Of a DNA stretch of 64,000 bases, positions 19,775-28,177 are shown one piece after another. Made by a program: the position numbers and the translations under genes. Source of the DNA: Flavobacterium sp. PMTSA4 (GTDB lineage Bacteria; Bacteroidota; Bacteroidia; Flavobacteriales; Flavobacteriaceae); NCBI RefSeq assembly GCF_032098525.1, contig NZ_CP134890.1:1860001-1924000 (forward strand), written 5' to 3'. A model generated the notes under the pieces. The model made no database searches. It was not told where the DNA came from and saw only the letters and a list, made by a program, of their open reading frames with translations. Position 1 is the first letter of the stretch. The number at the start of each line of letters is the position of its first letter.

Positions 19775-20437
19775 ATGAGAGCATTTTTAAAAAAAATAAC
19801 GCATCCATTTTTGAAATTTGGTTTAAATAAATTCTATTCTAAACCAAGAATTTTTTCTTTTCAAAACATTCAAATAAGAGTACATCCTGATGTATTTCCT
19901 CCACAAATGACTTTCAGTACCAAAATACTTTTAGATTACATTGAAACTTTAAACTTAGAAAATAAAAGACTCTTAGAACTAGGTTGCGGAAGCGGTATTA
20001 TTTCACTTCTAGCTGCAAAAAAAGGAGGAATAGTTACAGCTTCAGATATTAATGAAATAGCTTTAAATTATTTGAAGAAAAATGCTTCTAAAAATCATTT
20101 GAAATTAAAAATTATTTATTCTGATTTATTTCAAAATTTAGATAATCAAACTTTTGATTATATCCTTATCAATCCACCCTATTATCCTAAAAAAGCAAAT
20201 ACTGTTAAAGAACAAGCATGGTTTTGTGGTGAAAATTTTGAATATTTTGAAAATCTATTTTCACAGTTGACAAATTACTTATCATATGAAAATAACTGCT
20301 TGATGATTTTATCTCAAGATTGTGAAATTGAAAAAATAAAAGCTATAGCATTAAAAAATACAATAGCTTTTGAACTCGTCCTCGAAAAAAAACATTTGGT
20401 TGAAACCAATTATATTTTTAAACTAACTTCTTCGTAG
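19775..20437 (+). CDS. SAM-dependent methyltransferase with NPPY motif
   Basis: This 220-residue class I methyltransferase has the SAM site LLELGCGSGIISL and the catalytic motif INPPYYPK. The NPPY motif is characteristic of N-methyltransferases acting on planar nitrogens (HemK/PrmC, RsmC and small-molecule relatives). The lack of a recognition domain for RNA or release factor favours a small-molecule role, in keeping with its place at the end of the operon. The ATG follows the previous stop directly. It is convergent with the LacI-type gene, overlapping it by 20 bases. Confidence 0.78.
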   Translation: MRAFLKKITHPFLKFGLNKFYSKPRIFSFQNIQIRVHPDVFPPQMTFSTKILLDYIETLNLENKRLLELGCGSGIISLLAAKKGGIVTASDINEIALNYLKKNASKNHLKLKIIYSDLFQNLDNQTFDYILINPPYYPKKANTVKEQAWFCGENFEYFENLFSQLTNYLSYENNCLMILSQDCEIEKIKAIALKNTIAFELVLEKKHLVETNYIFKLTSS

Positions 20438-21443
20438 AATCTCTTTGACGCAATTCTGTTTTTACTGTTGTTGTCGAAAAAGTTAATTTATCATCTTTAC
20501 TTTCTAACTTATCAATTAATAATCTTGTCGCAACTTCGCCTATTTCAGGACCATGTTGACTAACTGTAGATAAACTCGGCGTCATTCTTCGAGACCAAAC
20601 TCCATCAGCAAAACCTATAACCGATAGTTCTTCTGGTATTTTCATTCCTTTTTTCAAACCCATTTTCATAGCTGTAGTAGCTGAATGTTCATCTAAAGCA
20701 AAAACGGCATCTACATTATTATTCTCGAAAAAATCTTTTACCAAAATATCAAACTCATCTACATTGTCTGTTTGAATTATTAATTTTTCATTTACTTTCA
20801 AACCTTTCTGTTCAAAAGCTTTGTAGAAACCTTGTGCTCGTAAGTTTGCAACGCTTAATTGTTTTATAGTTGTAAACAATGCAATATTTTTACAACCTGT
20901 ATCTATTAAATGATTTGTTGCATTAATAGCACTTTCATAATCATCAACAATTACTTTATCACAATTTACCTCATCAGCAATGCGATCAAACATTACCATT
21001 GGTGTACCTTCATTAATAATAGATATTAAATGATCAAATTGTTGTAATTTTTGAGCTTCTTTAGAAATTGATAAAATAAAACCATCGATAGTTCCGTTGC
21101 TTAACATTTCTAAAATATTGATTTCTTTTTCAAGACTTTCATTTGAAATACATGTAATTACTTTATATCCTTTTTCATCAGCTACTTTTTCAATTCCCGT
21201 AAAAACTTTTGCAAAAAAGGAATTCAATATATTAGGAATTACAACTCCAATCGTTTTTGTTTTTCTGCTTTTTAAACTTAATCCAATAACATTAGGCTTA
21301 TAGTTTTTCAATTTGGCATATTCTTGAACACGTTGCTTGGTAGGTTCACTAATTTCTGGGCTACCATTCAATGCTTTTGAAACTGTGGAAACGGAAACTC
21401 CTAACTCTTTAGCAATTTGTTTTAATGTGGCTTTTGGTTTCAT
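20418..21443 (-). CDS. LacI-family transcriptional regulator
   Basis: This 341-residue regulator has an N-terminal helix-turn-helix (TLKQIAKELGVSVSTVSKAL, followed by the hinge) and a C-terminal periplasmic-binding-protein-like sensor domain. The family binds palindromic operators and responds to sugars or nucleosides. No sugar-use genes lie nearby, so its target is not visible. It is divergent from rplM and convergent with the radical SAM operon. A Fur-box-like palindrome lies 40 bases upstream of its start. Confidence 0.92.
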   Translation of the reverse strand: MKPKATLKQIAKELGVSVSTVSKALNGSPEISEPTKQRVQEYAKLKNYKPNVIGLSLKSRKTKTIGVVIPNILNSFFAKVFTGIEKVADEKGYKVITCISNESLEKEINILEMLSNGTIDGFILSISKEAQKLQQFDHLISIINEGTPMVMFDRIADEVNCDKVIVDDYESAINATNHLIDTGCKNIALFTTIKQLSVANLRAQGFYKAFEQKGLKVNEKLIIQTDNVDEFDILVKDFFENNNVDAVFALDEHSATTAMKMGLKKGMKIPEELSVIGFADGVWSRRMTPSLSTVSQHGPEIGEVATRLLIDKLESKDDKLTFSTTTVKTELRQRDSTKKLV

Positions 21444-21483
21444 TTTGTATAGTTAAAGTGTAAAAATAGGAAAATATTTTTTT

Positions 21484-21502
21484 AGAAATGATAATCATTC
21501 TT
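21484..21502. promoter_or_regulatory. Fur-box-like palindrome
   Basis: The central 13 bases (21,487-21,499, AATGATAATCATT) match the core of the classical Fur box exactly; the flanks match less well. It lies between the LacI-type gene and the rplM promoter. LacI operators normally have a central CG, which is absent here. Function is inferred from sequence only. Confidence 0.4.
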
Positions 21503-21543
21503 TAAATCACTGAAAAGCAAACTAAAAAGATTTTATATCAGTG

Positions 21544-21574
21544 TTTGTTTAATAAATAAATAATTGTACTTTTG
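21544..21574 (+). promoter_or_regulatory. Promoter of rplM-rpsI
   Basis: TTTG at 21,544-21,547 is followed after 19 bases by TACTTTTG at 21,567-21,574. This is an almost perfect Bacteroidetes sigma-ABfr promoter (TTTG, 19-21 bases, TAnnTTTG). Transcription would begin near 21,580, giving a leader of about 40 bases. Confidence 0.75.
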
Positions 21575-21619
21575 CACTCCCGTAATTGGGAATGGAATGT
21601 TTAATTAAAATAAATTATT

Positions 21620-22075
21620 GTGAACACATTAAGCTACAAGACAGTTTCAGCAAACAAAGCTACCGCAGACAAGCAGTGGATTGTTGTAGACGCTGAAGGT
21701 CATAACTTAGGTCGTTTTGCTTCAAAAGTTGCGATGCTTTTAAGAGGTAAATACAAGCCAAGTTATACACCGCACGTTGATTGTGGAGATAACGTAATTG
21801 TTATCAACGCAGAGAAAATCAACCTGACTGGAAACAAGTTAGATGACAAAACGTACATCAGACACACAGGTTATCCAGGAGGACAAAGAAGCTTGACTGC
21901 AAAAGTAATGCAACAAAAAAACCCTGCATTATTAGTAGAAAAAGCTGTAAAAGGAATGTTACCTAAAAATAAATTAGGTGCTGAATTATTCCGCAATTTA
22001 AATGTAAATGTTGGTTCTGAGCACAAACATGCAGCTCAACAACCAAAAACCGTAAACCTTAACGACTTAAAGTAA
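21620..22075 (+). CDS. rplM: 50S ribosomal protein L13
   Basis: This 151-residue protein contains the L13 signature (VDAEGHNLGRFASKVA, GMLPKNKLG). The start is GTG, with no ATG in a sensible position. The stop overlaps the ATG of rpsI by one base, so the two are translated as a coupled pair, as in most bacteria. A strong promoter lies about 45 bases upstream. L13 is an early assembly protein of the large subunit. Confidence 0.98.
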   Translation: MNTLSYKTVSANKATADKQWIVVDAEGHNLGRFASKVAMLLRGKYKPSYTPHVDCGDNVIVINAEKINLTGNKLDDKTYIRHTGYPGGQRSLTAKVMQQKNPALLVEKAVKGMLPKNKLGAELFRNLNVNVGSEHKHAAQQPKTVNLNDLK

Positions 22076-22461
22076 TGGGAGTTATTCACAAAATCGGTAG
22101 AAGAAAATGTGCAGTTGCACGTGTTTATGTTTCAGAAGGAACAGGAAAAATTACCGTAAACAAAAGAGAGTTTGAAAACTACTTCCCAACACCTACTTTA
22201 CAGTACAAAGTATTGCAACCAATGTCTATGACAGAAAATGCATCTAACTTTGATGTAAAAGTAAATGTATATGGTGGTGGTTCTACAGGACAAGCAGAAG
22301 CTGTTAGAATGGCTATTGCTAGAGCAATGTGTGAAGTGGAAGCTGAAAACAGAGCAATCCTAAAACCAGAAGGATTATTAACAAGAGATCCAAGAATGGT
22401 AGAACGTAAAAAATTCGGTCAGAAAAAAGCGCGTAAGAGATTCCAATTCTCTAAACGTTAA
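22075..22461 (+). CDS. rpsI: 30S ribosomal protein S9
   Basis: This 128-residue protein has the S9 features: GRRKCAVARVY near the start, GGGSTGQAEAVRMAIARAM in the middle and the basic tail RKKFGQKKARKRFQFSKR, whose end contacts P-site tRNA. The gene follows rplM directly. No terminator is seen before rpsB, so read-through transcription is likely. Confidence 0.98.
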   Translation: MGVIHKIGRRKCAVARVYVSEGTGKITVNKREFENYFPTPTLQYKVLQPMSMTENASNFDVKVNVYGGGSTGQAEAVRMAIARAMCEVEAENRAILKPEGLLTRDPRMVERKKFGQKKARKRFQFSKR

Positions 22462-22612
22462 TATTCAGATTTATTTTTACAAATTAAAATTGAAATTAAT
22501 AAAGTTGCCGATATTCTTTTTATTGAAAAAGGAATTAGTTTAGCATCTAAATGAAGCCAAAAGCAAATAGCTAAAGGAACATTGCTAATCACGGAACGTA
22601 AACTATTACACA
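22462..22612 (+). other. rpsI-rpsB spacer, possible rpsB leader
   Basis: This 151-base AT-rich spacer has no terminator and no TAnnTTTG element that I can see. It contains short self-complementary stretches but no structure I recognise. Many bacteria autoregulate rpsB through its leader, so this is a reasonable place for such an RNA, but the sequence alone does not establish it. Confidence 0.3.
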
Positions 22613-23398
22613 ATGGCAAACAAAATTGAAGTAAAAGAGTTATTAGAAGCTGGTGTTCACTTTGGACACATGACTCGCAAATGGGATCCAAATATGGCTC
22701 CATACATTTATATGGAAAGAAATGGTATTCATATCATTAATCTATATAAAACAGCAGCAAAAATTGAAGAAGCTAACGAAGCTTTGAAAAAAATCGCTGC
22801 CTCTGGTAGAAAAGTACTTTTTGTAGCTACCAAAAAACAAGCAAAAGACATCGTTGCAGATAAAGCTGCAGCTTGTAACATGCCTTACATCACTGAAAGA
22901 TGGCCAGGTGGAATGTTAACTAACTTCGTTACTATCAGAAAAGCGGTTAAAAAAATGGCTGCAATTGATAAAATGAAAAAAGATGGTACATTCAATACAC
23001 TTTCTAAAAAAGAAAGATTACAAGTAGATCGTCTACGTGCAAAATTAGAGAAGAACTTAGGTTCTATCGCTGACATGTCAAGATTACCTGCTGCATTATT
23101 TGTAGTAGATATCAAAGCTGAACATATCGCAGTAAAAGAAGCACAAAAATTAAACATTCCAGTTTTCGCAATGGTTGATACTAACTCTGATCCACGTGAA
23201 GTAGATTACGTTATCCCAGCCAATGATGATGCTTCAAAATCAATTGATAAAATTTTATCTTTAGTAACAGCTGCTATCGTTGATGGTTTAGCTAACAGAA
23301 ATTCTGATAAAGATGCTGAAGTTGAAACTCCAGAAGTAGAAGCTACTACTGAGGTTGAAACTCCAGTTGCTTCAACTGAATCTTCAACTGAAGAATAA
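22613..23398 (+). CDS. rpsB: 30S ribosomal protein S2
   Basis: This 261-residue protein is typical of S2: LLEAGVHFGHMTRKWDP at the start, RWPGGMLTNF in the middle and DTNSDPREVDYVIPANDD towards the end. The C-terminal 35 residues are an acidic Glu/Thr/Val-rich extension, which varies between Bacteroidetes. It is followed by a 120-base spacer with a long inverted repeat and then tsf, the usual rpsB-tsf order. Confidence 0.98.
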   Translation: MANKIEVKELLEAGVHFGHMTRKWDPNMAPYIYMERNGIHIINLYKTAAKIEEANEALKKIAASGRKVLFVATKKQAKDIVADKAAACNMPYITERWPGGMLTNFVTIRKAVKKMAAIDKMKKDGTFNTLSKKERLQVDRLRAKLEKNLGSIADMSRLPAALFVVDIKAEHIAVKEAQKLNIPVFAMVDTNSDPREVDYVIPANDDASKSIDKILSLVTAAIVDGLANRNSDKDAEVETPEVEATTEVETPVASTESSTEE

Positions 23399-23410
23399 AT
23401 AAAACAAAAT

Positions 23411-23479
23411 AATTACGAATTATGAATTGAGAATTACGAATTATTTTGACTCGTAATTTTAAGTTCGTAATTCGTAATT
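23411..23479 (+). repeat. Nested inverted repeat between rpsB and tsf
   Basis: The outer arms 23,411-23,426 and 23,464-23,479 pair over 16 bases with one G-T. The inner arms 23,432-23,439 and 23,451-23,458 pair over 8. The arms are made of repeated AATTACGAATT blocks, so the structure is also a set of short direct and inverted repeats. It could fold as a long stem in the rpsB-tsf message and set the ratio of S2 to EF-Ts, or be a mobile repeat family. No protein is encoded. Confidence 0.75.
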
Positions 23480-23518
23480 TAATTTTAAAAGATTTTTAAT
23501 TTAAAAAACAAAAATATT

Positions 23519-24349
23519 ATGTCAACAATAACTATTACTGCTGCAGACGTAAACAAATTAAGAACTACCACTGGTGCAGGAATGATGGACTGTAAAAAAG
23601 CTTTAGTAGAAGCTGAAGGTGATTTTGATAAAGCTATTGAAATCCTTAGAAAAAAAGGACAAAAAGTTGCTGCTAACCGTTCGGATAGAGAATCTACAGA
23701 AGGTGCTGCAATTGCTGCAGTTAATGCTGATAAAACTTCTGGAGTAGTTATTACATTAAATTGTGAAACTGACTTCGTAGGTAAAAATGAAGGTTTCGTA
23801 AAATTAGCTACTGATTTTGCTAACCAAGCTTTAAACTATGATTCTAAAGAAGCTTTTTTAGCTTCTGATTTCAATGGAATCACAGTTGCTGAAAAATTAA
23901 TCGAGCAAACTGGAGTAATTGGAGAAAAAATCGAAATCGGTTCTTTCGAAAAATTAAACGGTGCTTTTGTTGGTTCTTACATTCATGCTGGAAACAAAAT
24001 TGCTACTTTAGTTGCTCTTTCTGCTAACGTTGCTGGTGCTGAAGAAGCTGCAAGAAACGTTGCGATGCAAGCCGCTGCTATGAACCCAATTGCTTTAAAT
24101 GAAGAAGGTGTTGATGCTGCAACTATTGAAAAAGAAATCGAAATTGCTAAAGATCAATTACGTCAAGAAGGAAAACCAGAAGCAATGTTAGATAATATTG
24201 CTAAAGGAAAATTAAACCGTTTCTTCAAAGACAATACTTTGGTAAACCAAGATTACATTAAAGATGGTTCTATGAGCGTTGCTGCTTATGTAAAATCTGT
24301 TGACGGTGGTTTAACTGTTACAGGTTTTTCAAGAGTTGCTCTTGGATAA
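23519..24349 (+). CDS. tsf: Translation elongation factor Ts
   Basis: This 276-residue EF-Ts is the nucleotide exchange factor of EF-Tu. The N-terminal UBA-like domain reads VNKLRTTTGAGMMDCKKAL, followed by the core with NCETDFVGKNEGF, the TDFV motif that displaces the EF-Tu switch. The length is normal for Bacteroidetes. It has a strong terminator directly downstream and shares its message with rpsB, depending on the intervening hairpin. Confidence 0.98.
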   Translation: MSTITITAADVNKLRTTTGAGMMDCKKALVEAEGDFDKAIEILRKKGQKVAANRSDRESTEGAAIAAVNADKTSGVVITLNCETDFVGKNEGFVKLATDFANQALNYDSKEAFLASDFNGITVAEKLIEQTGVIGEKIEIGSFEKLNGAFVGSYIHAGNKIATLVALSANVAGAEEAARNVAMQAAAMNPIALNEEGVDAATIEKEIEIAKDQLRQEGKPEAMLDNIAKGKLNRFFKDNTLVNQDYIKDGSMSVAAYVKSVDGGLTVTGFSRVALG

Positions 24350-24375
24350 TTTTTAATTAAAAAACATCAAATAAC

Positions 24376-24408
24376 AAAACCTCATTTCAATATTGAAATG
24401 AGGTTTTT
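24376..24408 (+). terminator. Terminator of rpsB-tsf
   Basis: A perfect 16-bp inverted repeat (24,376-24,391 with 24,392-24,407) with a T run and matching A run. It follows the tsf stop by 26 bases. Confidence 0.9.
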
Positions 24409-24515
24409 ACATTTTAAAAAGGAAAGAATTGTAAAATCAATTTTTACTGAAATCTTATTGAACTAATAACATGCAAAAACATCGTCGCAATAAGTTATTT
24501 AATCAATTCTTTTTC

Positions 24516-24523
24516 TATTTTTG
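24516..24523 (+). promoter_or_regulatory. Possible -7 element of the FISUMP lipoprotein gene
   Basis: TATTTTTG fits TAnnTTTG. I see no good TTTG about 20 bases upstream. The leader would contain a small hairpin (24,535-24,550, six pairs with a four-base loop). Confidence 0.35.
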
Positions 24524-24585
24524 CTTTCATCAAAGTCCAAATTATTGGACATAATCGTGATTTACTAAAAAACTTTAACCAAATT

Positions 24586-25920
24586 ATGAAATATTTCAAA
24601 TTAACCTTGTTATTGTTAACTGTATTTACATTAACAAACTGTACTTCAGATCCTGACAACGTTGGTTCAGATCCGCAAATTCCAGGAACAGGTATTACCA
24701 TTGCTAGTATTGCAACTACAGATGTGTCAGATATTACTTTTACAACTGCAATTTCTGGAGGAATTATTACTTCAGATGGTGGTTCACCAATTTTGGATAA
24801 AGGAATTGTATGGAGTCTAAATGAAAACCCGACAACCGTTTTAGGAACCAAAACTAATGAAGGAACAGGAATTGAAGCTTTCTCAAGCAATATGGTTAAT
24901 TTAGAATCAAATAAAACCTATTATGTTAGAGCATATGCTCGAAACGGAAAAGGAATTGCCTACGGGAATCAAATAGAGTTTCAAACTCCACTTGACGAGA
25001 ATTTATTACCTCGCGTAGCAACAACTATTGCCACAGAAGTAACTACTAATTCTGCAAAAACTGGTGGAAATGTAACTGCTAATGGATTCGCTCCAGTAAC
25101 TGCACGTGGTGTTGTTTGGACACTAGATCCTGATGTTCCACCTACTACAGATATAAATTTAGGAATTACTACAAATGGCTCTGGAATTGGTCCATATGTT
25201 GACATTTTATCAAATTTAACTCCTAATACGACTTATCACCTTAGAGCTTATGCAAAAAGTTCTTATGGTACTGGATATGGAGAAATTGTAACATTTACAA
25301 CTAGTCCATTATTATACACTGTTGGAATAGGAGTTACTGATATTAATGGAACTGCCTATAACTCAGTAATACTTAATGGTCAAGAATGGACAACCAAAAA
25401 CCTTAGTGTTACCAAATATAGAAACGGAGATGTTATTCCTCAAGTTCAAGATGCTACTCAATGGGCAGCATTGACTACCGGAGCTTGGTGTTATTATTCA
25501 TATCAAACGTCTAATGGAACTGTTTATGGAAAATTATATAATTGGTATGCTGTTAATGACCCAAGAGGACTTGCTCCTACTGGATGGCATATTCCAACAA
25601 ATTCTGAATGGATTTCATTAATAGATTTTCTTGGAGGTTCACAAGAAGCAGGTGGATTACTGAAAGAAGCTGGCACTTCTCACTGGCAAAGCCCTAATAC
25701 TAATGCAACAAATTCTAGCGGAATAACAGCACTTCCAGGAGGTTATTGTATGGCTAACGGCTCGTTCAGTAGCTTAGGCACAATTGGTTATTGGTGGGTT
25801 GCTGACAGCTATAACTCAACAAATGCTTGGTGTGCTGGTTTATACCATAACACTAAAACTATTTCTCGAGCACCAATTGATAAAAAACAAGGATTTTCAG
25901 TAAGAGTAGTGAAAAACTAA
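24586..25920 (+). CDS. FISUMP-domain lipoprotein with two Fn3-like repeats
   Basis: This 444-residue protein begins with a lipoprotein signal (LLLTVFTLTNC, lipidated near Cys19). Two repeats of about 95 residues follow. Each has the same signature, a GxVxSxG-type strand, then GIVWS or GVVWT, and an ending TYYVRAYARN or TYHLRAYAKS, typical of Bacteroidetes fibronectin-like repeats. The C-terminal 200 residues are the Fibrobacter succinogenes major paralogous domain (YGKLYNWYAV, GWHIPTNSEW, GFSVRVVKN). The protein is probably anchored on the outer membrane and exposed; its ligand is unknown. It is a single gene with a terminator. Confidence 0.88.
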   Translation: MKYFKLTLLLLTVFTLTNCTSDPDNVGSDPQIPGTGITIASIATTDVSDITFTTAISGGIITSDGGSPILDKGIVWSLNENPTTVLGTKTNEGTGIEAFSSNMVNLESNKTYYVRAYARNGKGIAYGNQIEFQTPLDENLLPRVATTIATEVTTNSAKTGGNVTANGFAPVTARGVVWTLDPDVPPTTDINLGITTNGSGIGPYVDILSNLTPNTTYHLRAYAKSSYGTGYGEIVTFTTSPLLYTVGIGVTDINGTAYNSVILNGQEWTTKNLSVTKYRNGDVIPQVQDATQWAALTTGAWCYYSYQTSNGTVYGKLYNWYAVNDPRGLAPTGWHIPTNSEWISLIDFLGGSQEAGGLLKEAGTSHWQSPNTNATNSSGITALPGGYCMANGSFSSLGTIGYWWVADSYNSTNAWCAGLYHNTKTISRAPIDKKQGFSVRVVKN

Positions 25921-25944
25921 ACTCTTTCAAAAAATATTTTAAAG

Positions 25945-25974
25945 CCTCGAAACAACAATGTTTCGAGGTTTTTT
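25945..25974 (+). terminator. Terminator of the FISUMP lipoprotein gene
   Basis: A 9-bp stem (CCTCGAAAC with GTTTCGAGG) with a six-base loop and six T at the end. Confidence 0.9.
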
Positions 25975-25991
25975 GATTTCATAAAAAAGTG

Positions 25992-25999
25992 TACTTTTG
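25992..25999 (+). promoter_or_regulatory. Possible -7 element of yhhQ
   Basis: TACTTTTG fits the Bacteroidetes -7 consensus and lies 22 bases before the ATG. The nearest TTTG upstream (25,972-25,975) leaves only 16 bases of spacing, shorter than usual. Confidence 0.45.
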
Positions 26000-26021
26000 A
26001 AATTATATGTAAACCTCTAAA

Positions 26022-26669
26022 ATGCTCGACTCAAAAAAAGGAACAGTCTTCGTAATCCTTGCTGGAATTTTTATTACAAATGCTGTAGTTGCAGAACTCA
26101 TTGGCGGAAAGCTAATTTATGTCGGTTCAGCCGTTATGAGTATTGGGATTTTACCTTGGCCAGTAGTTTTTGTAACAACCGATTTAATCAACGAATATTT
26201 TGGTCAAAAAGGTGTTCGAAAACTATCATTGATTACTGCCGCATTAATTGCATACACTTTTATTGTATTGTTTTTAGCAATGCAAATCCCAGCCGTAAAT
26301 GGCGAAAAATTAGTAACCGACGAACAGTTTAATGGTGTTTTTGGACAAAGCATGTGGATTATTGTTGGAAGTATCACTGCCTTTTTAATTTCACAGTTAA
26401 TAGACGTTACCATCTTTCATTTTTTCAAAAAGAAAACTGGCAACAAAATGATTTGGCTACGAAGTACAGGCTCAACGGTGATTTCTCAATTATTTGATAG
26501 TTTTATTGTTCTTGGAATTGCTTTTTGGATGACTGGAAAAATGGATACACGAACCTTTATTCTATCGGCATTTACGGGTTATTCAGTTAAATTGATTATT
26601 GCTATTTTGATGACACCATTTATTTATCTTGGACATTATTTAATTGAAAAATACATTCACAGTAAATGA
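26022..26669 (+). CDS. yhhQ: Queuosine precursor transporter (VUT family)
   Basis: This 215-residue protein has six hydrophobic helices and the VUT-family signatures: LPWPVVFVTTDLINEYFGQKGVRK in pieces (the TDLINE segment is diagnostic) and QLFDSFIVLGIAF. The Escherichia coli relative imports preQ0/preQ1 for queuosine tRNA modification. No PreQ1 riboswitch is visible before it. The stop overlaps the next gene by 4 bases, starting a small operon of three. Confidence 0.9.
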   Translation: MLDSKKGTVFVILAGIFITNAVVAELIGGKLIYVGSAVMSIGILPWPVVFVTTDLINEYFGQKGVRKLSLITAALIAYTFIVLFLAMQIPAVNGEKLVTDEQFNGVFGQSMWIIVGSITAFLISQLIDVTIFHFFKKKTGNKMIWLRSTGSTVISQLFDSFIVLGIAFWMTGKMDTRTFILSAFTGYSVKLIIAILMTPFIYLGHYLIEKYIHSK

Positions 26670-26896
26670 AAAATAATGATCCTTTACACGGCATAACCTT
26701 ACAGAAAATGGTTGAAGATTTAGTAGCTTTCTATGGATTTGACACTTTAGAAGAATTAATTCCTATAAATTGTTTCAAAAACAATCCAAGTGTAAAATCG
26801 AGTTTAACTTTTTTAAGAAAAACAGATTGGGCAAGAAAAAAAGTTGAAAACTTATATATCAAAACTTTACCAAAATTAATCAAAAATGGAAACTAA
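26666..26896 (+). CDS. VF530-family small protein (DUF2132)
   Basis: This 76-residue protein carries the VF530/DUF2132 signature: DPLHGITLQKMVEDLVAFYG near the start and SVKSSLTFLRKTDWARKKVE in the second half. The family was named for a Vibrio protein and forms a small helical fold proposed to bind DNA. Its role is not established. It overlaps yhhQ by 4 bases and tag by 11, so the three genes form one unit. Confidence 0.88.
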   Translation: MKNNDPLHGITLQKMVEDLVAFYGFDTLEELIPINCFKNNPSVKSSLTFLRKTDWARKKVENLYIKTLPKLIKNGN

Positions 26897-27446
26897 AAAT
26901 CGTTGTGCTTGGTGTGAAAAAGATGATTTGTACAGAGATTATCACGATAACGAATGGGGAAAACCTGTTTATGATGATGAAAAACTATTTGAGTTTTTAG
27001 TCTTAGAAACGTTTCAAGCAGGATTGAGTTGGTATACTATTTTGAAAAAAAGAGAGAATTTCAGAATAGCTTTTGATAAGTTTGATTACAAAAAAGTGGC
27101 TTCTTACTCTGAAGATAAAGTTCAAGAGTTATTACAAAATGAAGGAATTATTAGGAATCAACTAAAAATAAGAGGAACCATTTCTAATGCAATAGCTTTT
27201 ATGAATGTTCAAAAAGAATTTGGAAGTTTTTCAAAATATATTTGGGGTTTTGTTGACGGAAAACCTATTGACAATAATCCAAAATCTTTGAAAGATGTAA
27301 AAGCCACAACCAAAATTTCGGATGCCTTAAGCAAAGATTTAAAAAAACGCGGCTTTAAATTTGTTGGTTCAACCGTAGTTTATGCACACATGCAAGCAAC
27401 AGGAATGGTGAACGACCACGTTGAAGATTGCTGGACTAGAAGCTAA
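26886..27446 (+). CDS. tag: DNA-3-methyladenine glycosylase I
   Basis: This 186-residue enzyme excises 3-methyladenine from alkylated DNA. The N-terminal RCAWCEKDDLYRDYHDNEWG provides Cys and His ligands of the structural zinc; MVNDHVEDCW near the end provides the other two. The segment FQAGLSWYTILKKRENFR forms the base-binding region. It is the third gene of its unit and converges on aat, the stops overlapping by 4 bases. Confidence 0.95.
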   Translation: METKNRCAWCEKDDLYRDYHDNEWGKPVYDDEKLFEFLVLETFQAGLSWYTILKKRENFRIAFDKFDYKKVASYSEDKVQELLQNEGIIRNQLKIRGTISNAIAFMNVQKEFGSFSKYIWGFVDGKPIDNNPKSLKDVKATTKISDALSKDLKKRGFKFVGSTVVYAHMQATGMVNDHVEDCWTRS

Positions 27447-28078
27447 CTTTTTAGAACTTTTATAAACGTTTCTCTTGATATTTCAAACGCTCCAAGTTTT
27501 TCCAAATGGTCGTTATGAACTTGGCAATCCAACAGTTTATAGTTGTTTTCTTTTAAATAGTTTACCAAACTAACAAAAGCAATTTTACTGGCATTTGAAA
27601 CTTTTGAAAACATACTTTCTCCACAAAAAATATTACCTAAATCTACTCCATACAAACCTCCAACCAGTTCATCATTTTGCCAAACCTCAACCGATTGTGC
27701 AAATCCCATTTCATGAAGTTTAACATAAGCTTCAATTAAATCATTGGTTATCCAAGTGCCGCTTTGATCTTTTCGTTCTACTTGTTGACAATTGGTAATT
27801 ACTGCTCTGAAATCTTGATTAAAAGTAATTTTGAACTTATTTTGATTCATCAAATTCCGAGTACTTTTTGAAACTTTATAAAGTGATGGAACAACAACCA
27901 TTCTTTCAGGTGGCGACCACCACAAAATAGGTTCATCAGGATCAAACCAAGGAAAAATTCCGCTACGATAAGCCAATAGCAAACGCTCAACAGACAAATC
28001 GCCGCCAATAGCAAGAATGCCTTCATGGGAAGCTTCTTCAACTGGTGGGAAATATAATTCTTTGGTTAAAAAATACAT
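27443..28078 (-). CDS. aat: Leucyl/phenylalanyl-tRNA-protein transferase
   Basis: This 211-residue enzyme transfers Leu or Phe from tRNA to proteins with N-terminal Arg or Lys, marking them for ClpAP. Diagnostic motifs are GGDLSVERLLLAYRSGIFPWF and ILWWSPPERMV near the start, and GGLYGVDLGNIFCGESMFS in the middle. Length and motifs are normal. No partner such as clpS or clpA is in the window. Confidence 0.97.
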   Translation of the reverse strand: MYFLTKELYFPPVEEASHEGILAIGGDLSVERLLLAYRSGIFPWFDPDEPILWWSPPERMVVVPSLYKVSKSTRNLMNQNKFKITFNQDFRAVITNCQQVERKDQSGTWITNDLIEAYVKLHEMGFAQSVEVWQNDELVGGLYGVDLGNIFCGESMFSKVSNASKIAFVSLVNYLKENNYKLLDCQVHNDHLEKLGAFEISRETFIKVLKS

Positions 28079-28177
28079 GCTGAAATTGATAAAAACAGAA
28101 AATTATCATCAAGAAAAAAGTCAGAAATGATAGTAAACACTAAAACTTCTGACTCTTATATTTTTGACTTTTAACTT

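Noticed and set aside
22458..22703. An 81-codon open frame on the minus strand before rpsB
   Set aside because: It overlaps rpsB and its spacer in a region with clear coding on the other strand; no motif or composition support.
24495..24890. A 131-codon open frame on the minus strand
   Set aside because: Mirror of the FISUMP lipoprotein gene; proline-rich and without family resemblance.
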